Of a stretch of 64,000 bases of DNA, positions 8,220 to 15,718 are shown in pieces; the stretch's first letter is position 1; every line of letters begins with the position of its first letter. The translations under genes and the position numbers were made by a program. A model generated the notes under the pieces. It made no database searches. It saw nothing but the letters and a program-made list of their open reading frames with translations, and was not told where the DNA came from. The stretch comes from Clostridium sulfidigenes (GTDB lineage: Bacteria > Bacillota > Clostridia > Clostridiales > Clostridiaceae): the NCBI RefSeq assembly GCF_000732635.1, contig NZ_JPMD01000038.1, forward strand, positions 1-64,000, in the 5' to 3' direction.

Positions 8220-8378
8220 TGCAAAGCTAAATAAGAAATGCAGATAATAAAAAAGTAGAGTGCGCTAACACTCTACTATATACAATTCTAGTTGCTTAGG
8301 CAACTGCTATCACATATTTTTATGGTAATAAAAATAGTAGCTTCCAAATTGCGCGTGGGGCTACTATTTTTTTGATAT
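8180..8378 (+). ncRNA. Candidate antisense antitoxin RNA
   Basis: A plus-strand transcript could start after the -10 near 8171 and end at the hairpin 8330-8372 plus its T-run (8366-8373). It would be antisense to the 3' UTR and the last codon of the holin-like toxin mRNA, the usual arrangement for this class. The limits are inferred from sequence only. Confidence 0.35.
8248..8278 (-). terminator. Terminator of toxin mRNA
   Basis: On the minus strand, a GTAGAGTG...CACTCTAC hairpin (8278 to 8257) is followed by a T-run. A second hairpin (about 8330-8372, stem AAAATAGTAGC/GCTACTATTTT) overlaps the toxin stop codon and has T-runs on both sides, so it can act in both directions. Confidence 0.65.
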
Positions 8379-8465
8379 TTTATCTATAAGTAACACCATA
8401 AATGTTAATAGTGCTAATAAAAATAATCCACCAGTAAATAGTAACATTAAAACGTCATTACTCAT
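8364..8465 (-). CDS. Holin-like toxin of a type I toxin-antitoxin system
   Basis: A 33-residue peptide with one hydrophobic helix (LMLLFTGGLFLLALLTFMVL, 6-25) and the tail IDKISKK, matching the putative holin-like toxin family (Hol-Tox) of Firmicutes type I systems; such peptides act in the membrane. The SD GGGAGGTGAT (8469-8478) is exceptionally strong but can be buried: upstream GTATCACTTACCTC (8498-8485) pairs with it. An extended -10 (TGGTATAAT, 8541-8549 on the minus strand) lies upstream. This is too short to appear in normal gene calls. Chromosomal copies often protect mobile or repeat-rich regions; here the role is unknown. Confidence 0.75.
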   Translation of the reverse strand: MSNDVLMLLFTGGLFLLALLTFMVLLIDKISKK

Positions 8466-8469
8466 TAAG

Positions 8470-8499
8470 TATCACCTCCCTTCATAAAAGAGGTAAGTG
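8470..8499 (-). promoter_or_regulatory. SD-sequestering hairpin in toxin 5' UTR
   Basis: In the minus-strand mRNA, GUAUCA and CCUC (upstream) pair with GAGG and UGAUAC, the latter two being the SD region itself. The toxin SD is therefore hidden until the structure opens, as in other type I toxin mRNAs. Confidence 0.6.
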
Positions 8500-8549
8500 A
8501 TACCAGTAGCCCACAGTTAGCTATAAAATTGTACTTTAGAATTATACCA

Positions 8550-8590
8550 TAAGTGAAATTCTAAATCTATGATTTAGTTAATTGAACTTA
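8550..8590 (+). repeat. 41-nt hairpin repeat, copy C
   Basis: TAAGT/ACTTA, AATT/AATT and CTAAAT/ATTTAG pair as in copy A; the unpaired bases are GA/GA and TT. It is preceded by TATACCA and followed by a second hairpin closed by ACTCA/TGAGT (8590-8618) and TTTCCT, as in copy A. On the opposite strand its 5' box provides the toxin promoter. Confidence 0.72.
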
Positions 8591-8679
8591 CTCATATGAA
8601 CGTATGTGAATAGTGAGTTTCCTCTTATGTAGAATATACACACAAGAATAAAATGGGAAAACCTCATTTATAATAGCTA

Positions 8680-8704
8680 CGGTGAACCATACTATAAGTG
8701 ATGT
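8680..8704 (+). repeat. Partial repeat box, copy D
   Basis: GGTGAACCATACTATAAGTGA matches the conserved 5' box of the family without the right arm of the 41-nt hairpin. It lies about 90 bp before the DUF1189 gene. Confidence 0.5.
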
Positions 8705-8791
8705 AGCTCTTTTCTAATCACAAAGAGGAATTGTCCTGAAATTATCGAATAAATATATAATTAGAAATATTTATATATTTGGGAGGGTTTT

Positions 8792-9598
8792 ATGGAAGAT
8801 AATACAGAAAAAATAAAGTTAAGTTTTTGGAAGAAAATAATAGGTAGCATTCAAGGAATAGAGCATTATGAGAATGTGTTAAAAGAAACTACTGGGAAGG
8901 CAGTACTATATTTGCTATTAATATCGCTGTTTCTTGGAGCTATTGGATCTATAAGAGGATCTATTGAGGTTAATAATGGTATATCAGAGTTTATAAAAAT
9001 ATATAATGACAATTGTCCAAACTTTGAGCTTATAAATGGAGAGTTAAGTGTTGAGGGCGTTATGCCAATGGTTTTATCAGAGGATGAAGATAATTATATT
9101 ATTATAGATACAACTAACAGTACTAATCCAGATGTTCTAGATTCTTATAGTGAAGGTATTCTAATACTAAAAGATAAAATTATTCAAAAAGAGAACCAAT
9201 TACAAACTCAAGTAATCGAATTCAAATCATTACAAGGATTAACCATAAATAAAGATATAGCATATAGCTACTTTCATTATGCAAAGATTATTATACCATT
9301 TATTTTTATTGTAAATATCCTTGGGTATTTCTTGGGTGGACTATTAAGCTCTCTATTTTTAGCTCTATTTGCCCTTATAATCAATGGAATTTTTAAAACA
9401 AAGTTGAAATATGGGCAGTTGTATAGCTTAAGTATTTATGCACTAACTACTCCGCTTATAATAAATACAATCTTGAAAATTTTAAGTATAGAACATTTTA
9501 GTTTCTATTGGTTAGTATATCATACTATAGCTTATGTTTATATTGGCTTTGCACTGAACAAACTAAAAAGTTCTAGGAATAATATTTTATTAGATTAG
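8792..9598 (+). CDS. DUF1189 family membrane protein
   Basis: 268 residues. Residues 10-20 (SFWKKIIGSIQ) and KETTGKAVLYLLLISLFLGAIG are the typical start of DUF1189 proteins: an amphipathic helix then TM1. An extracytoplasmic segment of about 120 residues follows, then four or five hydrophobic segments (about 168-190, 190-215, 225-245, 245-262). Function is unknown; some relatives sit near envelope-stress genes. GGGAGG precedes ATG 8792. Single-gene unit: repeat box D is upstream and repeat E plus a terminator lie downstream. Confidence 0.75.
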   Translation: MEDNTEKIKLSFWKKIIGSIQGIEHYENVLKETTGKAVLYLLLISLFLGAIGSIRGSIEVNNGISEFIKIYNDNCPNFELINGELSVEGVMPMVLSEDEDNYIIIDTTNSTNPDVLDSYSEGILILKDKIIQKENQLQTQVIEFKSLQGLTINKDIAYSYFHYAKIIIPFIFIVNILGYFLGGLLSSLFLALFALIINGIFKTKLKYGQLYSLSIYALTTPLIINTILKILSIEHFSFYWLVYHTIAYVYIGFALNKLKSSRNNILLD

Positions 9599-9636
9599 GT
9601 GTATAAAACAAATAAAAAGGTTAATGTCATAAATAT

Positions 9637-9660
9637 TACGGTGAATGGTACCGTAAGTAA
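9637..9660 (+). repeat. Partial repeat box, copy E
   Basis: ACGGTGAATGGTACCGTAAG followed by TAAC matches the family's 5' box. The rest of the spacer to 9967 holds a terminator (9746-9779) and AT-rich sequence without genes. Confidence 0.5.
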
Positions 9661-9745
9661 CGATGACTCCCTATAGTATGTCTGTTTAGGGGATTAAAAT
9701 TCCCTTTATGATATGCAATGAAAAATATATTAAAATTAAAAAATG

Positions 9746-9779
9746 AAGCTACAGATTGTATAAAAATCTGTAGCTTTTT
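9746..9779 (+). terminator. Hairpin terminator
   Basis: A perfect 12-bp stem AAGCTACAGATT/AATCTGTAGCTT is followed by a T-run. Confidence 0.85.
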
Positions 9780-9966
9780 CTACGTTAATCAGAATTGAAG
9801 ATATATAGTTCATATTATAATCTGATTTACATTAGTTTTTAACATGGTTGAGAAATTTTTTTATTTCAATGATTTACCAAATCATTTATGTGAGATATAA
9901 TAATTATTAATCAATTTAAGGAGAAGGGTAAGGCAGATTAACTATTACAAAGAAAGAGGTGCTTAA

Positions 9967-10584
9967 ATGGAAGATATTAAAATCGACTCAGCATTATCAT
10001 TGGGCGGTTATAATTGGCGTGTGCTTGACATACAAAACAATACGGCTTTGATTATAACCGAAGATATTATAGAACAACGCCCTTACCATGATGCGTATAA
10101 AGATATAACATGGGCTGACTGCGCGTTAAGAAAATATCTTAATGGTGAATTTTATGACAAATTCAATGCAACTGATAAATCAAGGATAATTCCGGTAATA
10201 AATAAAAATCTTGATAATCAGTGGTATGGTTCAAAGGGCGGAGCAGATACGGAAGACAGTATATTTTTATTAAGCATTGAGGAAGTGTGCAAATATTTTG
10301 GTGATAGCACTTCAAAACTGTATAACCGAGGGAAAAATCAAAGATATTGGTTTCAAAGAAAAGATGAAAACAACAGTAAGCGAATAGCAAAACTTCTGGG
10401 TAAAGAAGGGAGTTGGTGGTGGTGGCTTCGATCACCCGGTCGAGTTAATGTAAAAGCCGTGTACATCTTCGGGACTGACGGTAATATAGGTATACAAGGC
10501 AACAATATATTGAAAGGTAACATCAGTGATGGCAAATGTACAGGCGGTGTTCGTCCTGCTTTGTGGCTAAAGCTTGAATTGTAA
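9967..10584 (+). CDS. DUF6273 domain-containing protein
   Basis: 205 residues with the features of DUF6273, a Trp-rich fold related to formylglycine/C-type-lectin-like modules: YNWRVLDIQNNTALIITEDI at the start, ITWADCALRKYLNGEF, then WWWWLRSPG (about residues 151-159) and GVRPALWL at the end. Usually found in gut Firmicutes, function unknown. Base composition is higher in GC than its neighbours (runs such as GGCGGTGTTCGTCCTGC), a sign of recent transfer. No signal peptide, so cytosolic as read. The SD is weak (AAAGAGGTG). Confidence 0.8.
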   Translation: MEDIKIDSALSLGGYNWRVLDIQNNTALIITEDIIEQRPYHDAYKDITWADCALRKYLNGEFYDKFNATDKSRIIPVINKNLDNQWYGSKGGADTEDSIFLLSIEEVCKYFGDSTSKLYNRGKNQRYWFQRKDENNSKRIAKLLGKEGSWWWWLRSPGRVNVKAVYIFGTDGNIGIQGNNILKGNISDGKCTGGVRPALWLKLEL

Positions 10585-10658
10585 ATATTGGGTAACTTTT
10601 AAAGTGGCTTTACTATAATTACAGCATAGAATAATTAAATTTAAAGGAGAATTAAAAA

Positions 10659-11135
10659 ATGAGCAAGTATGAAAATGCAATGAAACTTATGGAGGAACGT
10701 TGTGGAAATGGCAAAGAGGAAGTTATTGCCCTTGCGACAATATCACTATCCTCAAGCGCTGCCGGTAATCCTCGTCCTGCTGTCCGTATGGTATGCGCTT
10801 ATTATGAAGACGGTGTATTTTATGTTTCTACGGATGCAAAAAAAAGTAAAATGCTACAAATTGAGAAGAACAACCAGGTTTCTGTCTGTGGGTTAGATTG
10901 GTATGCGTTCCAAGGTACGGCTGAAAATCTCGGTTGGGTCAAGGACGAGAAGAATGCGGAAATCAGAGCGAAATTCAAAAAAACTTTCGATTGGTTCGAT
11001 GAAGTTGGCGACGAAGACAATCCTAACTCAATCGTTCTGCGTATCTCTCTCACAGAGGGTACAATTACTGACAATGAAAAAAAATACGGTCAACATCAGT
11101 ATGAAATTGATTTTATCAATAAAACGGCGAAATAA
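10659..11135 (+). CDS. Pyridoxamine 5'-phosphate oxidase-fold protein
   Basis: 158 residues of the split-barrel flavin/heme-binding fold: an N-terminal helix with MKLMEERCGNG, strand IALATIS, NPRPAVRMVCAYYEDGVFYVSTDAKKSK (about 39-66), QVSVCGLDWYAFQGTAENLG and a C-terminal strand YEIDF. Related small proteins bind FMN or F420, or act as general-stress proteins; the substrate is unknown. The full-length start ATG 10659 has AAAGGAGAA. Codon use is GC-richer than surrounding genes, like the DUF6273 gene upstream, so both may have come together from a GC-richer Firmicute. Confidence 0.75.
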   Translation: MSKYENAMKLMEERCGNGKEEVIALATISLSSSAAGNPRPAVRMVCAYYEDGVFYVSTDAKKSKMLQIEKNNQVSVCGLDWYAFQGTAENLGWVKDEKNAEIRAKFKKTFDWFDEVGDEDNPNSIVLRISLTEGTITDNEKKYGQHQYEIDFINKTAK

Positions 11136-11223
11136 ATCCGTAAAGAATAAGCAGTTTCTAACTTGAGATCAAAAAAATTACACTACCTGATTATAAATAT
11201 TCAATTAAGACCAAGTGTGGTTT

Positions 11224-11264
11224 ATAGCTTTAGGCATTGATACGAATGCCTAAGGCTATTTTTG
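11224..11264 (+). terminator. Hairpin terminator in duplicated spacer
   Basis: ATAGCTTTAGGCATT (11224-11238) pairs with AATGCCTAAGGCTAT (11245-11259; one wobble) and is followed by Ts. The flanks (ACCAAGTGTGGTTT before, TATCCTAAGTAAT after at 11280-11292) match the spacer at 7606-7690. Confidence 0.8.
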
Positions 11265-11382
11265 CAAGTGGAAATAACGTATCCTAAGTAATACTAATTT
11301 ACAAAATATGTTACAATTAAAGAGGAAGAATAATTTTTATATGTAAGACAAATAAGAATCTTGTGTTAAGGAGGTAAAATAA

Positions 11383-11613
11383 ATGGCAAGAGGAATTATT
11401 ATTTTTGGTTCATCTGGCTCTGGAAAAACAACATTAGGAAAATTGGTTGCAGAAAAACTTAAATTCCCTTATTTTGATATAGATGATTATATTTATGCAC
11501 AATGGGCTAATACGTTACCTTGTAAAGTACTTCGACTAAATGGAGATGAGGACTTAAATAAGAATGTTCAAATAATAGTACATGAATATTTGAAACAAAA
11601 TTCTCAAGGATAA
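11383..11613 (+). pseudogene. P-loop kinase remnant with internal deletion
   Basis: 76 residues that read as the two ends of a longer adenylate-kinase-like P-loop protein joined in frame. The N-terminus has the Walker A GSSGSGKTT (9-17) and FPYFDIDDYI; directly after it comes YAQWANTLPCKVLRLNGDED, which in full-length relatives is near the C-terminus, around residue 150. The lid and base-binding middle is missing, so an active kinase is unlikely. It still has a good SD (AAGGAGG) and may be translated. Alternatively it is a minimal nucleotide-binding peptide. Confidence 0.65.
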
Positions 11614-11646
11614 ATTTATGAAGATGGTAGAAAAAGGAGTGGTAAT

Positions 11647-12360
11647 GTGCGGATTATTAAAGAGAACCTTAGCAAGTTTTATGGAGGAAAGATTTTAGAT
11701 GTAGGAACAGGACGAGGAGATTTCATCAAACTTTTGAGTGAAAATCTTAAGGGGTATGATAAGATTGTTGGAATTGATAGCCATGAAGAAATATTGGATG
11801 CAACTAGGGAAAAGCTTCATACAAAGAATGTTGAGTTAATTAAAATGGATGGAGAAAATATGGATTTTGAAGATGAAAGCTTTGATGCAGTTTGTCTATC
11901 AAATACTCTACATCATTTATCAGATAAAACAAGGGTAATTGAAGAAATGAAGCGGGTATTAAAGACTAATGGGATTTTTATTATAAATGAGATGTTCTGT
12001 GATCATCAGAACGAAGCTCAGATGGCACATGTTTATGTACATCATATAGGTGCAGATATTGATATGATTACTAACCGAATGAATCATAATTACACCTATA
12101 GAAGAGAAGAAATAAAGGAAATTATAAGATCACAGGGCATTAAAATTCTTGATGCTTTCGAATTTAAATATAGTGATGAGATTAGTACAAATACAGATGA
12201 GTTTGAAGAAATATACACTGCTGTTGGGAAAAGGATAGAAAATATAAGGCAGTCACCAAGGTATGAAGAAATAAAGAAACGTTTTGAAGACCTGAAGGAA
12301 TGGATGAACAAGTATGGTTTAGCAGGAGCCACTCAATTAATGATTATTGGAAAAAAATAG
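11647..12360 (+). CDS. Class I SAM-dependent methyltransferase
   Basis: 237 residues starting at GTG 11647, with AAGGAG at 11633-11638. Motif I is ILDVGTGRGDFIKLL (about 17-31), motif II IVGIDSHEE, motif III IKMDGENMDFEDESFDAVC and motif IV LSNTLHHL, followed by VLKTNGIFIINEMF. These define a Rossmann-fold methyltransferase of the UbiE/Methyltransf_11 type; the substrate is unknown. An ATG at 11645 opens a different, short frame. It lies 33 bp after the kinase remnant and may share its transcript. Confidence 0.85.
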   Translation: MRIIKENLSKFYGGKILDVGTGRGDFIKLLSENLKGYDKIVGIDSHEEILDATREKLHTKNVELIKMDGENMDFEDESFDAVCLSNTLHHLSDKTRVIEEMKRVLKTNGIFIINEMFCDHQNEAQMAHVYVHHIGADIDMITNRMNHNYTYRREEIKEIIRSQGIKILDAFEFKYSDEISTNTDEFEEIYTAVGKRIENIRQSPRYEEIKKRFEDLKEWMNKYGLAGATQLMIIGKK

Positions 12361-12468
12361 ACGGATATGAACTTACCCCTTCGTTACAGAAATCTCTACT
12401 ATTAAAGGAATATAATCATATTGTTAAATTGATTTTAAAATTTAGATTGAGGAGGCAGATATATAGAA

Positions 12469-12702
12469 ATGAAACACATAATTCAAATAATATTTACAGT
12501 TATAGTGGTGTGTACTATTGTTGTTACAGCAATAAAAGTGATGAAGAAAAACCATAAGGAAACTTATATGTCTGAAGGTATGATCCTTGGCTTTGTAATC
12601 GGCGCTATTTCTAGTTATTATATAATGAATGCACTTATATGTACGCCTATAGGAATGTTTTTGGGTATTGAAGTTGGAAAAAATATAAAAAGAAATAGTT
12701 AA
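12469..12702 (+). CDS. Small two-helix membrane protein
   Basis: 77 residues: TM1 at about 3-22 (IIQIIFTVIVVCTIVVTAI), a basic loop, then TM2 at about 36-65 with small residues (LGFVIGAISSYYIMNALICTPIGMFLGI), like a glycine-zipper. SD GAGGAGG at 12449-12455 precedes ATG 12469 by 13 nt. Similar small proteins occur widely in clostridia without known function. A longer overlapping frame beginning at 12300 lacks an SD and overlaps the methyltransferase, so it was rejected. Confidence 0.65.
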   Translation: MKHIIQIIFTVIVVCTIVVTAIKVMKKNHKETYMSEGMILGFVIGAISSYYIMNALICTPIGMFLGIEVGKNIKRNS

Positions 12703-12742
12703 AATGATATTTCATTAAATAAATTATATTAGGAGTGTTGTT

Positions 12743-12796
12743 AAGAACCGTACCGTAAGTGATGCTCCAGATCTTTGATTTGGTGAGCAGAACTTA
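12743..12796 (+). repeat. Structured repeat, copy F (divergent stem)
   Basis: The box GAACCGTACCGTAAGT is followed by the 41-nt hairpin at 12756-12796. Stems are TAAGT/ACTTA, TGCT/AGCA and CCAGAT/ATTTGG, with GA/GA and TG unpaired. Compared with copy A, both arms changed together, which is the strongest evidence that the fold is maintained. Confidence 0.72.
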
Positions 12797-12819
12797 TACA
12801 CCGTATAAAAAAATGTGAA

Positions 12820-12862
12820 AAATAGCTTTAGCCATTGATATAAATTGGCTAAAGCTATTTTT
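12820..12862 (+). terminator. Hairpin terminator
   Basis: AAATAGCTTTAGCCA (12820-12834) pairs perfectly with TGGCTAAAGCTATTT (12846-12860), followed by Ts. The box TATCATAAGTAAT (12877-12889) and a -10 TATAAT (12918-12923) follow, the same terminator-box-promoter order as at 7.6, 11.2 and 15.0 kb. Confidence 0.85.
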
Positions 12863-13028
12863 ATGACTAAATGCTTTATCATAAGTAATATAAAATGAGA
12901 AATGTAATAAACGGTTATATAATAATTATAGTAAATCAGAAAAAAACTTTTAATATAAAAATGTCGCAAATTTAAGTTTCATTCGTTATATTAGTTGAGA
13001 GTACTCTTAAAGGATAAGGAGTGATTAA

Positions 13029-13583
13029 GTGAAAGCTTCGTCAGATGAAATTTTTCAAAATAACATGTTAGAACAGCTTTATGATGCTTACGAACATAAA
13101 ATGTATGGCATAGCATATTCAATTTTAAATAACGTGGGTCAAGCTGAGGATGCAGTTCAAGACGCATTTATAAAGTTAATTCCATATCTAGGAGATATTA
13201 ATAGTGTAGTAAGTGTACAGACTAAACGATTAATAACATACACAATAAAAAATATTGCAATTGATATATATCGTAGGAATAGTAAAGAATCTGAACTATT
13301 TACTAAAGGGTTAGACGAACCAATGATAAGTGAAAATCAAAAAGAAATTGCTTATGTAAAAACTGTAGAAGATAGACAAATCGTCGTACATTTACTTTCT
13401 AGTTTGCCATCAAAATACCGTGAGATAATTAGGTATCGGTGTTATTACGAACTTAGTTATAAGGAGATATCACTATTGTTAAATATCAGTGAAAAGGCAG
13501 CAGCTAAAAGATATGAACGTGGAAGAAAGTTGCTAAAAGAACTGATGGAAAAAGAAATGATAGGAGATGAATTGTATGGATAA
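13029..13583 (+). CDS. ECF-type RNA polymerase sigma factor
   Basis: 184 residues beginning at GTG 13029 (SD AAGGAG at 13016-13021). Sigma region 2 spans about 12-80: LYDAYEHKMYGIAYSIL...GQAEDAVQDAFIKL. Region 4 spans about 120-170: LLSSLPSKYREIIRYRCYYELSYKEISLLLNISEKAAAKRYERGRK, with a clear HTH. It directs RNA polymerase to a specific regulon. The last 8 bp overlap the next gene, whose product has a cytosolic N-terminus and one TM helix, so the pair is a sigma/anti-sigma unit, probably responding to an envelope or secretion signal. The target promoters are unknown. Confidence 0.85.
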   Translation: MKASSDEIFQNNMLEQLYDAYEHKMYGIAYSILNNVGQAEDAVQDAFIKLIPYLGDINSVVSVQTKRLITYTIKNIAIDIYRRNSKESELFTKGLDEPMISENQKEIAYVKTVEDRQIVVHLLSSLPSKYREIIRYRCYYELSYKEISLLLNISEKAAAKRYERGRKLLKELMEKEMIGDELYG

Positions 13584-15021
13584 TAAAATTGATATTGATA
13601 GAATGGCGTATCTAATAGGTGAAGAAGATGCTATGGAAGAATTGGATAAATTTACAGAACCACATGGGTTCTCAAAAAAGTATGAAGGTGAGAAGATGAA
13701 AATGATTAAAAAGGTAAAAAATATAGAGCCTATTCCTATATCAAATAGAAAAAGGAAAGGAATGACAAAGAAAAAGACTATAGTACTTATTGCAGCCATT
13801 ACAGCAACTTTAGCATTATCTGTAACAGCCTATGGAATAAACAAAGGAATTATATTTACTACAAGTAGGAACGAAGAAACAGGAATTACTACTGTTGAGG
13901 CACAATCAGAAGTTCCTATCAAAGGAATACCACTAATAAATATAACTCCAGGCTATCTTCCAGATGGATATGAACAATATGTAGGAGACAATTCGAAGTA
14001 TTTCCTTAATGGTGACGCTTCTGCAGGAGGTGGCGAGATATTAATATATCAATCCGATTATGTTTATCAACCACCAAAATATAAAAGTATAGAAAAAACC
14101 ACTATTGGTGGTGTAAAAGCACTGATTACAACATACGAAGATGGAGACAGTACTATTGATTTATGTTATGAAGAAGATGGGCAAATTATTAGAGTTGGCG
14201 GACTTAATGGTATTTCTTTAGAAGAACTTAAAAAGGTAGCAGAAAACATTAAATATGAAGTAATTCCAGGAAAATTCATGGTTCAATATAATCCAGTTAC
14301 TGGTGAAACCATTGATATAACAGGAGACACTACTGACCTACCAATTCCTGCTGATGGAATATGTGCTATGGGACAAGAAATAACTGGTAAAAAGTCTGCT
14401 AATGGTGAGCTAAGTTATATTGTAAAAGACGCTAAATTTATGGATAAATTACCTACATTAGATAAAAGTAAGTTCTATAACTATGATGAGTATTCTAAAA
14501 TGATAAATGAAGACGGAACATTAAAGGATTATGAAAGAGTTTCTGTTAAATGGGAAAGCAATGAAATGAAAAATGTTACTGAAACAGCAAAATTAAAGTT
14601 TGCTTACGTAACTGTAATCATGACAAATCATTCTGATACAAAGTTAATAAACGAAATTATTGATCCAAAAGTTGAGCTTAGGACTAAAGCAGCAAATGGC
14701 ACCCTTGAAGCTTTTACTAATAATAGTGATTTTATTAGTGATCTTGCAGCAGTTAGAGAACCAATATATTTTGATAAATTTAAGAATGAAGAAACTAAAG
14801 AATCAGAAATTGATCAAACAGAGCTTGATAAATTAGGCTTTAAAAATTATGCAGAGTATATATCTTTTTATGAAGGGATGGAATTTATGCTGTGTGATTT
14901 TGAACCACATGAAACTAAAGAAGCACATTTTATTTATGTAGTAGACGCTGATCATATTGATGATGCTTACATTCACATGCCTGTTGGTACTCCTCTTGGA
15001 AATTATGTTAAGCTAAAGTAA
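13576..15021 (+). CDS. Membrane anti-sigma-like protein, DUF4367 domain
   Basis: 481 residues from ATG 13576, 9 nt after AGGAG (13562-13566); the in-frame ATG 13567 abuts the SD. Residues about 1-60 are cytosolic and would hold the sigma factor. One TM helix lies at about 65-83 (TIVLIAAITATLALSVTAYG). Outside is a DUF4367-like domain (ITPGYLPDGYEQYV to about 215), followed by a long C-terminal region with IPADGICAMGQEITGKK and a DUF5027-like, acidic end. The gene overlaps the sigma gene, implying coupled translation. The cytosolic part lacks the zinc motif of ZAS anti-sigma factors. Confidence 0.75.
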   Translation: MDNKIDIDRMAYLIGEEDAMEELDKFTEPHGFSKKYEGEKMKMIKKVKNIEPIPISNRKRKGMTKKKTIVLIAAITATLALSVTAYGINKGIIFTTSRNEETGITTVEAQSEVPIKGIPLINITPGYLPDGYEQYVGDNSKYFLNGDASAGGGEILIYQSDYVYQPPKYKSIEKTTIGGVKALITTYEDGDSTIDLCYEEDGQIIRVGGLNGISLEELKKVAENIKYEVIPGKFMVQYNPVTGETIDITGDTTDLPIPADGICAMGQEITGKKSANGELSYIVKDAKFMDKLPTLDKSKFYNYDEYSKMINEDGTLKDYERVSVKWESNEMKNVTETAKLKFAYVTVIMTNHSDTKLINEIIDPKVELRTKAANGTLEAFTNNSDFISDLAAVREPIYFDKFKNEETKESEIDQTELDKLGFKNYAEYISFYEGMEFMLCDFEPHETKEAHFIYVVDADHIDDAYIHMPVGTPLGNYVKLK

Positions 15022-15035
15022 TTAAATTAAAATCT

Positions 15036-15066
15036 ATGAGGGCTATCTTAAAAAACTTTGAGATAG
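15036..15066 (+). terminator. Weak hairpin terminator
   Basis: GGCTATCTTA pairs with the GAGATAGTCC arm at 15059-15068. The T-run is short, and a TATCATAAGTAGT box (15071-15083) follows directly, then a -10 TATAAT at 15123-15128 for the kinase gene. Confidence 0.45.
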
Positions 15067-15214
15067 TCCTTATCATAAGTAGTATGAAAAATTATTTTAA
15101 TATACAATTTTCAATAAAATGGTATAATTAATAGTAAATAATGTTTATACAATCTGTATTTTTAATATATAGTATAAAATGTTAGTTTAATCAATTTGAA
15201 AGGGCATGTAATAG

Positions 15215-15718
15215 ATGGATAAAGAGGTTAAGTTAATAATACTAAGAGGCAATTCAGGAAGTGGTAAAACTACAACAGCAAAGGCATTACAAAAGAAATT
15301 TGGGCATGGTACCATGTTAATATCACAGGATGTTGTTAGAAGAGAAATGTTGTTTGTGAAAGATGGCCCTGACACAGAAGCAATTAAATTATTAAATGAA
15401 CTTGTACTATATGGGAAAAAGCATTGCAATATTGTAATTTTAGAAGGTATTTTAAATTCAAGGTGGTATAGAAAACTATTTGAAAATTTACATAATGAGT
15501 TTGGTAATCAAATTTTTGCATATTACTTTAATATACCTTTTGAAGAAACTTTAAATCGTCATAAACAAAAACCTAATGCACATGAATTTGGGGAAAAAGA
15601 AATGAGAAAATGGTGGAATGAAAAAGATTTAATAGGTATGATTCCAGAGGTATGTATACATAAAGAATTAAGCTTAACTGAAATAGTGAATATTATTTAT
15701 CAGGATGTTGTAAAGTGA
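15215..15718 (+). CDS. P-loop kinase (AAA/zeta-like nucleotide kinase)
   Basis: 167 residues. Walker A is RGNSGSGKTTTAKAL (11-25), DVVRREML follows at about 44-51, a Walker B-like IVILEGIL lies near 77-84, and RHKQKPNAHEFG (about 116-127) serves as the lid. This is the layout of small ATP-dependent kinases often called uridine-kinase-like or AAA proteins; relatives phosphorylate antibiotics, sugars or nucleotides. No antitoxin partner is beside it, so a zeta toxin is not indicated. The stop overlaps the GTG of the following P-loop remnant by 1 nt. Confidence 0.75.
   Translation: MDKEVKLIILRGNSGSGKTTTAKALQKKFGHGTMLISQDVVRREMLFVKDGPDTEAIKLLNELVLYGKKHCNIVILEGILNSRWYRKLFENLHNEFGNQIFAYYFNIPFEETLNRHKQKPNAHEFGEKEMRKWWNEKDLIGMIPEVCIHKELSLTEIVNIIYQDVVK

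Noticed and set aside
10163-10535. Minus-strand ORFs opposite the DUF6273 gene
   Set aside because: No SD and no domain; open only because of composition.
12300-12557. 85-codon plus-strand ORF over the end of the methyltransferase gene
   Set aside because: It overlaps the methyltransferase in another frame, has no SD, and also covers the well-supported small membrane protein gene at 12469.
15215-15718. Zeta toxin of a toxin-antitoxin pair
   Set aside because: Only the general P-loop kinase layout matches, and no epsilon-type antitoxin gene is next to it.
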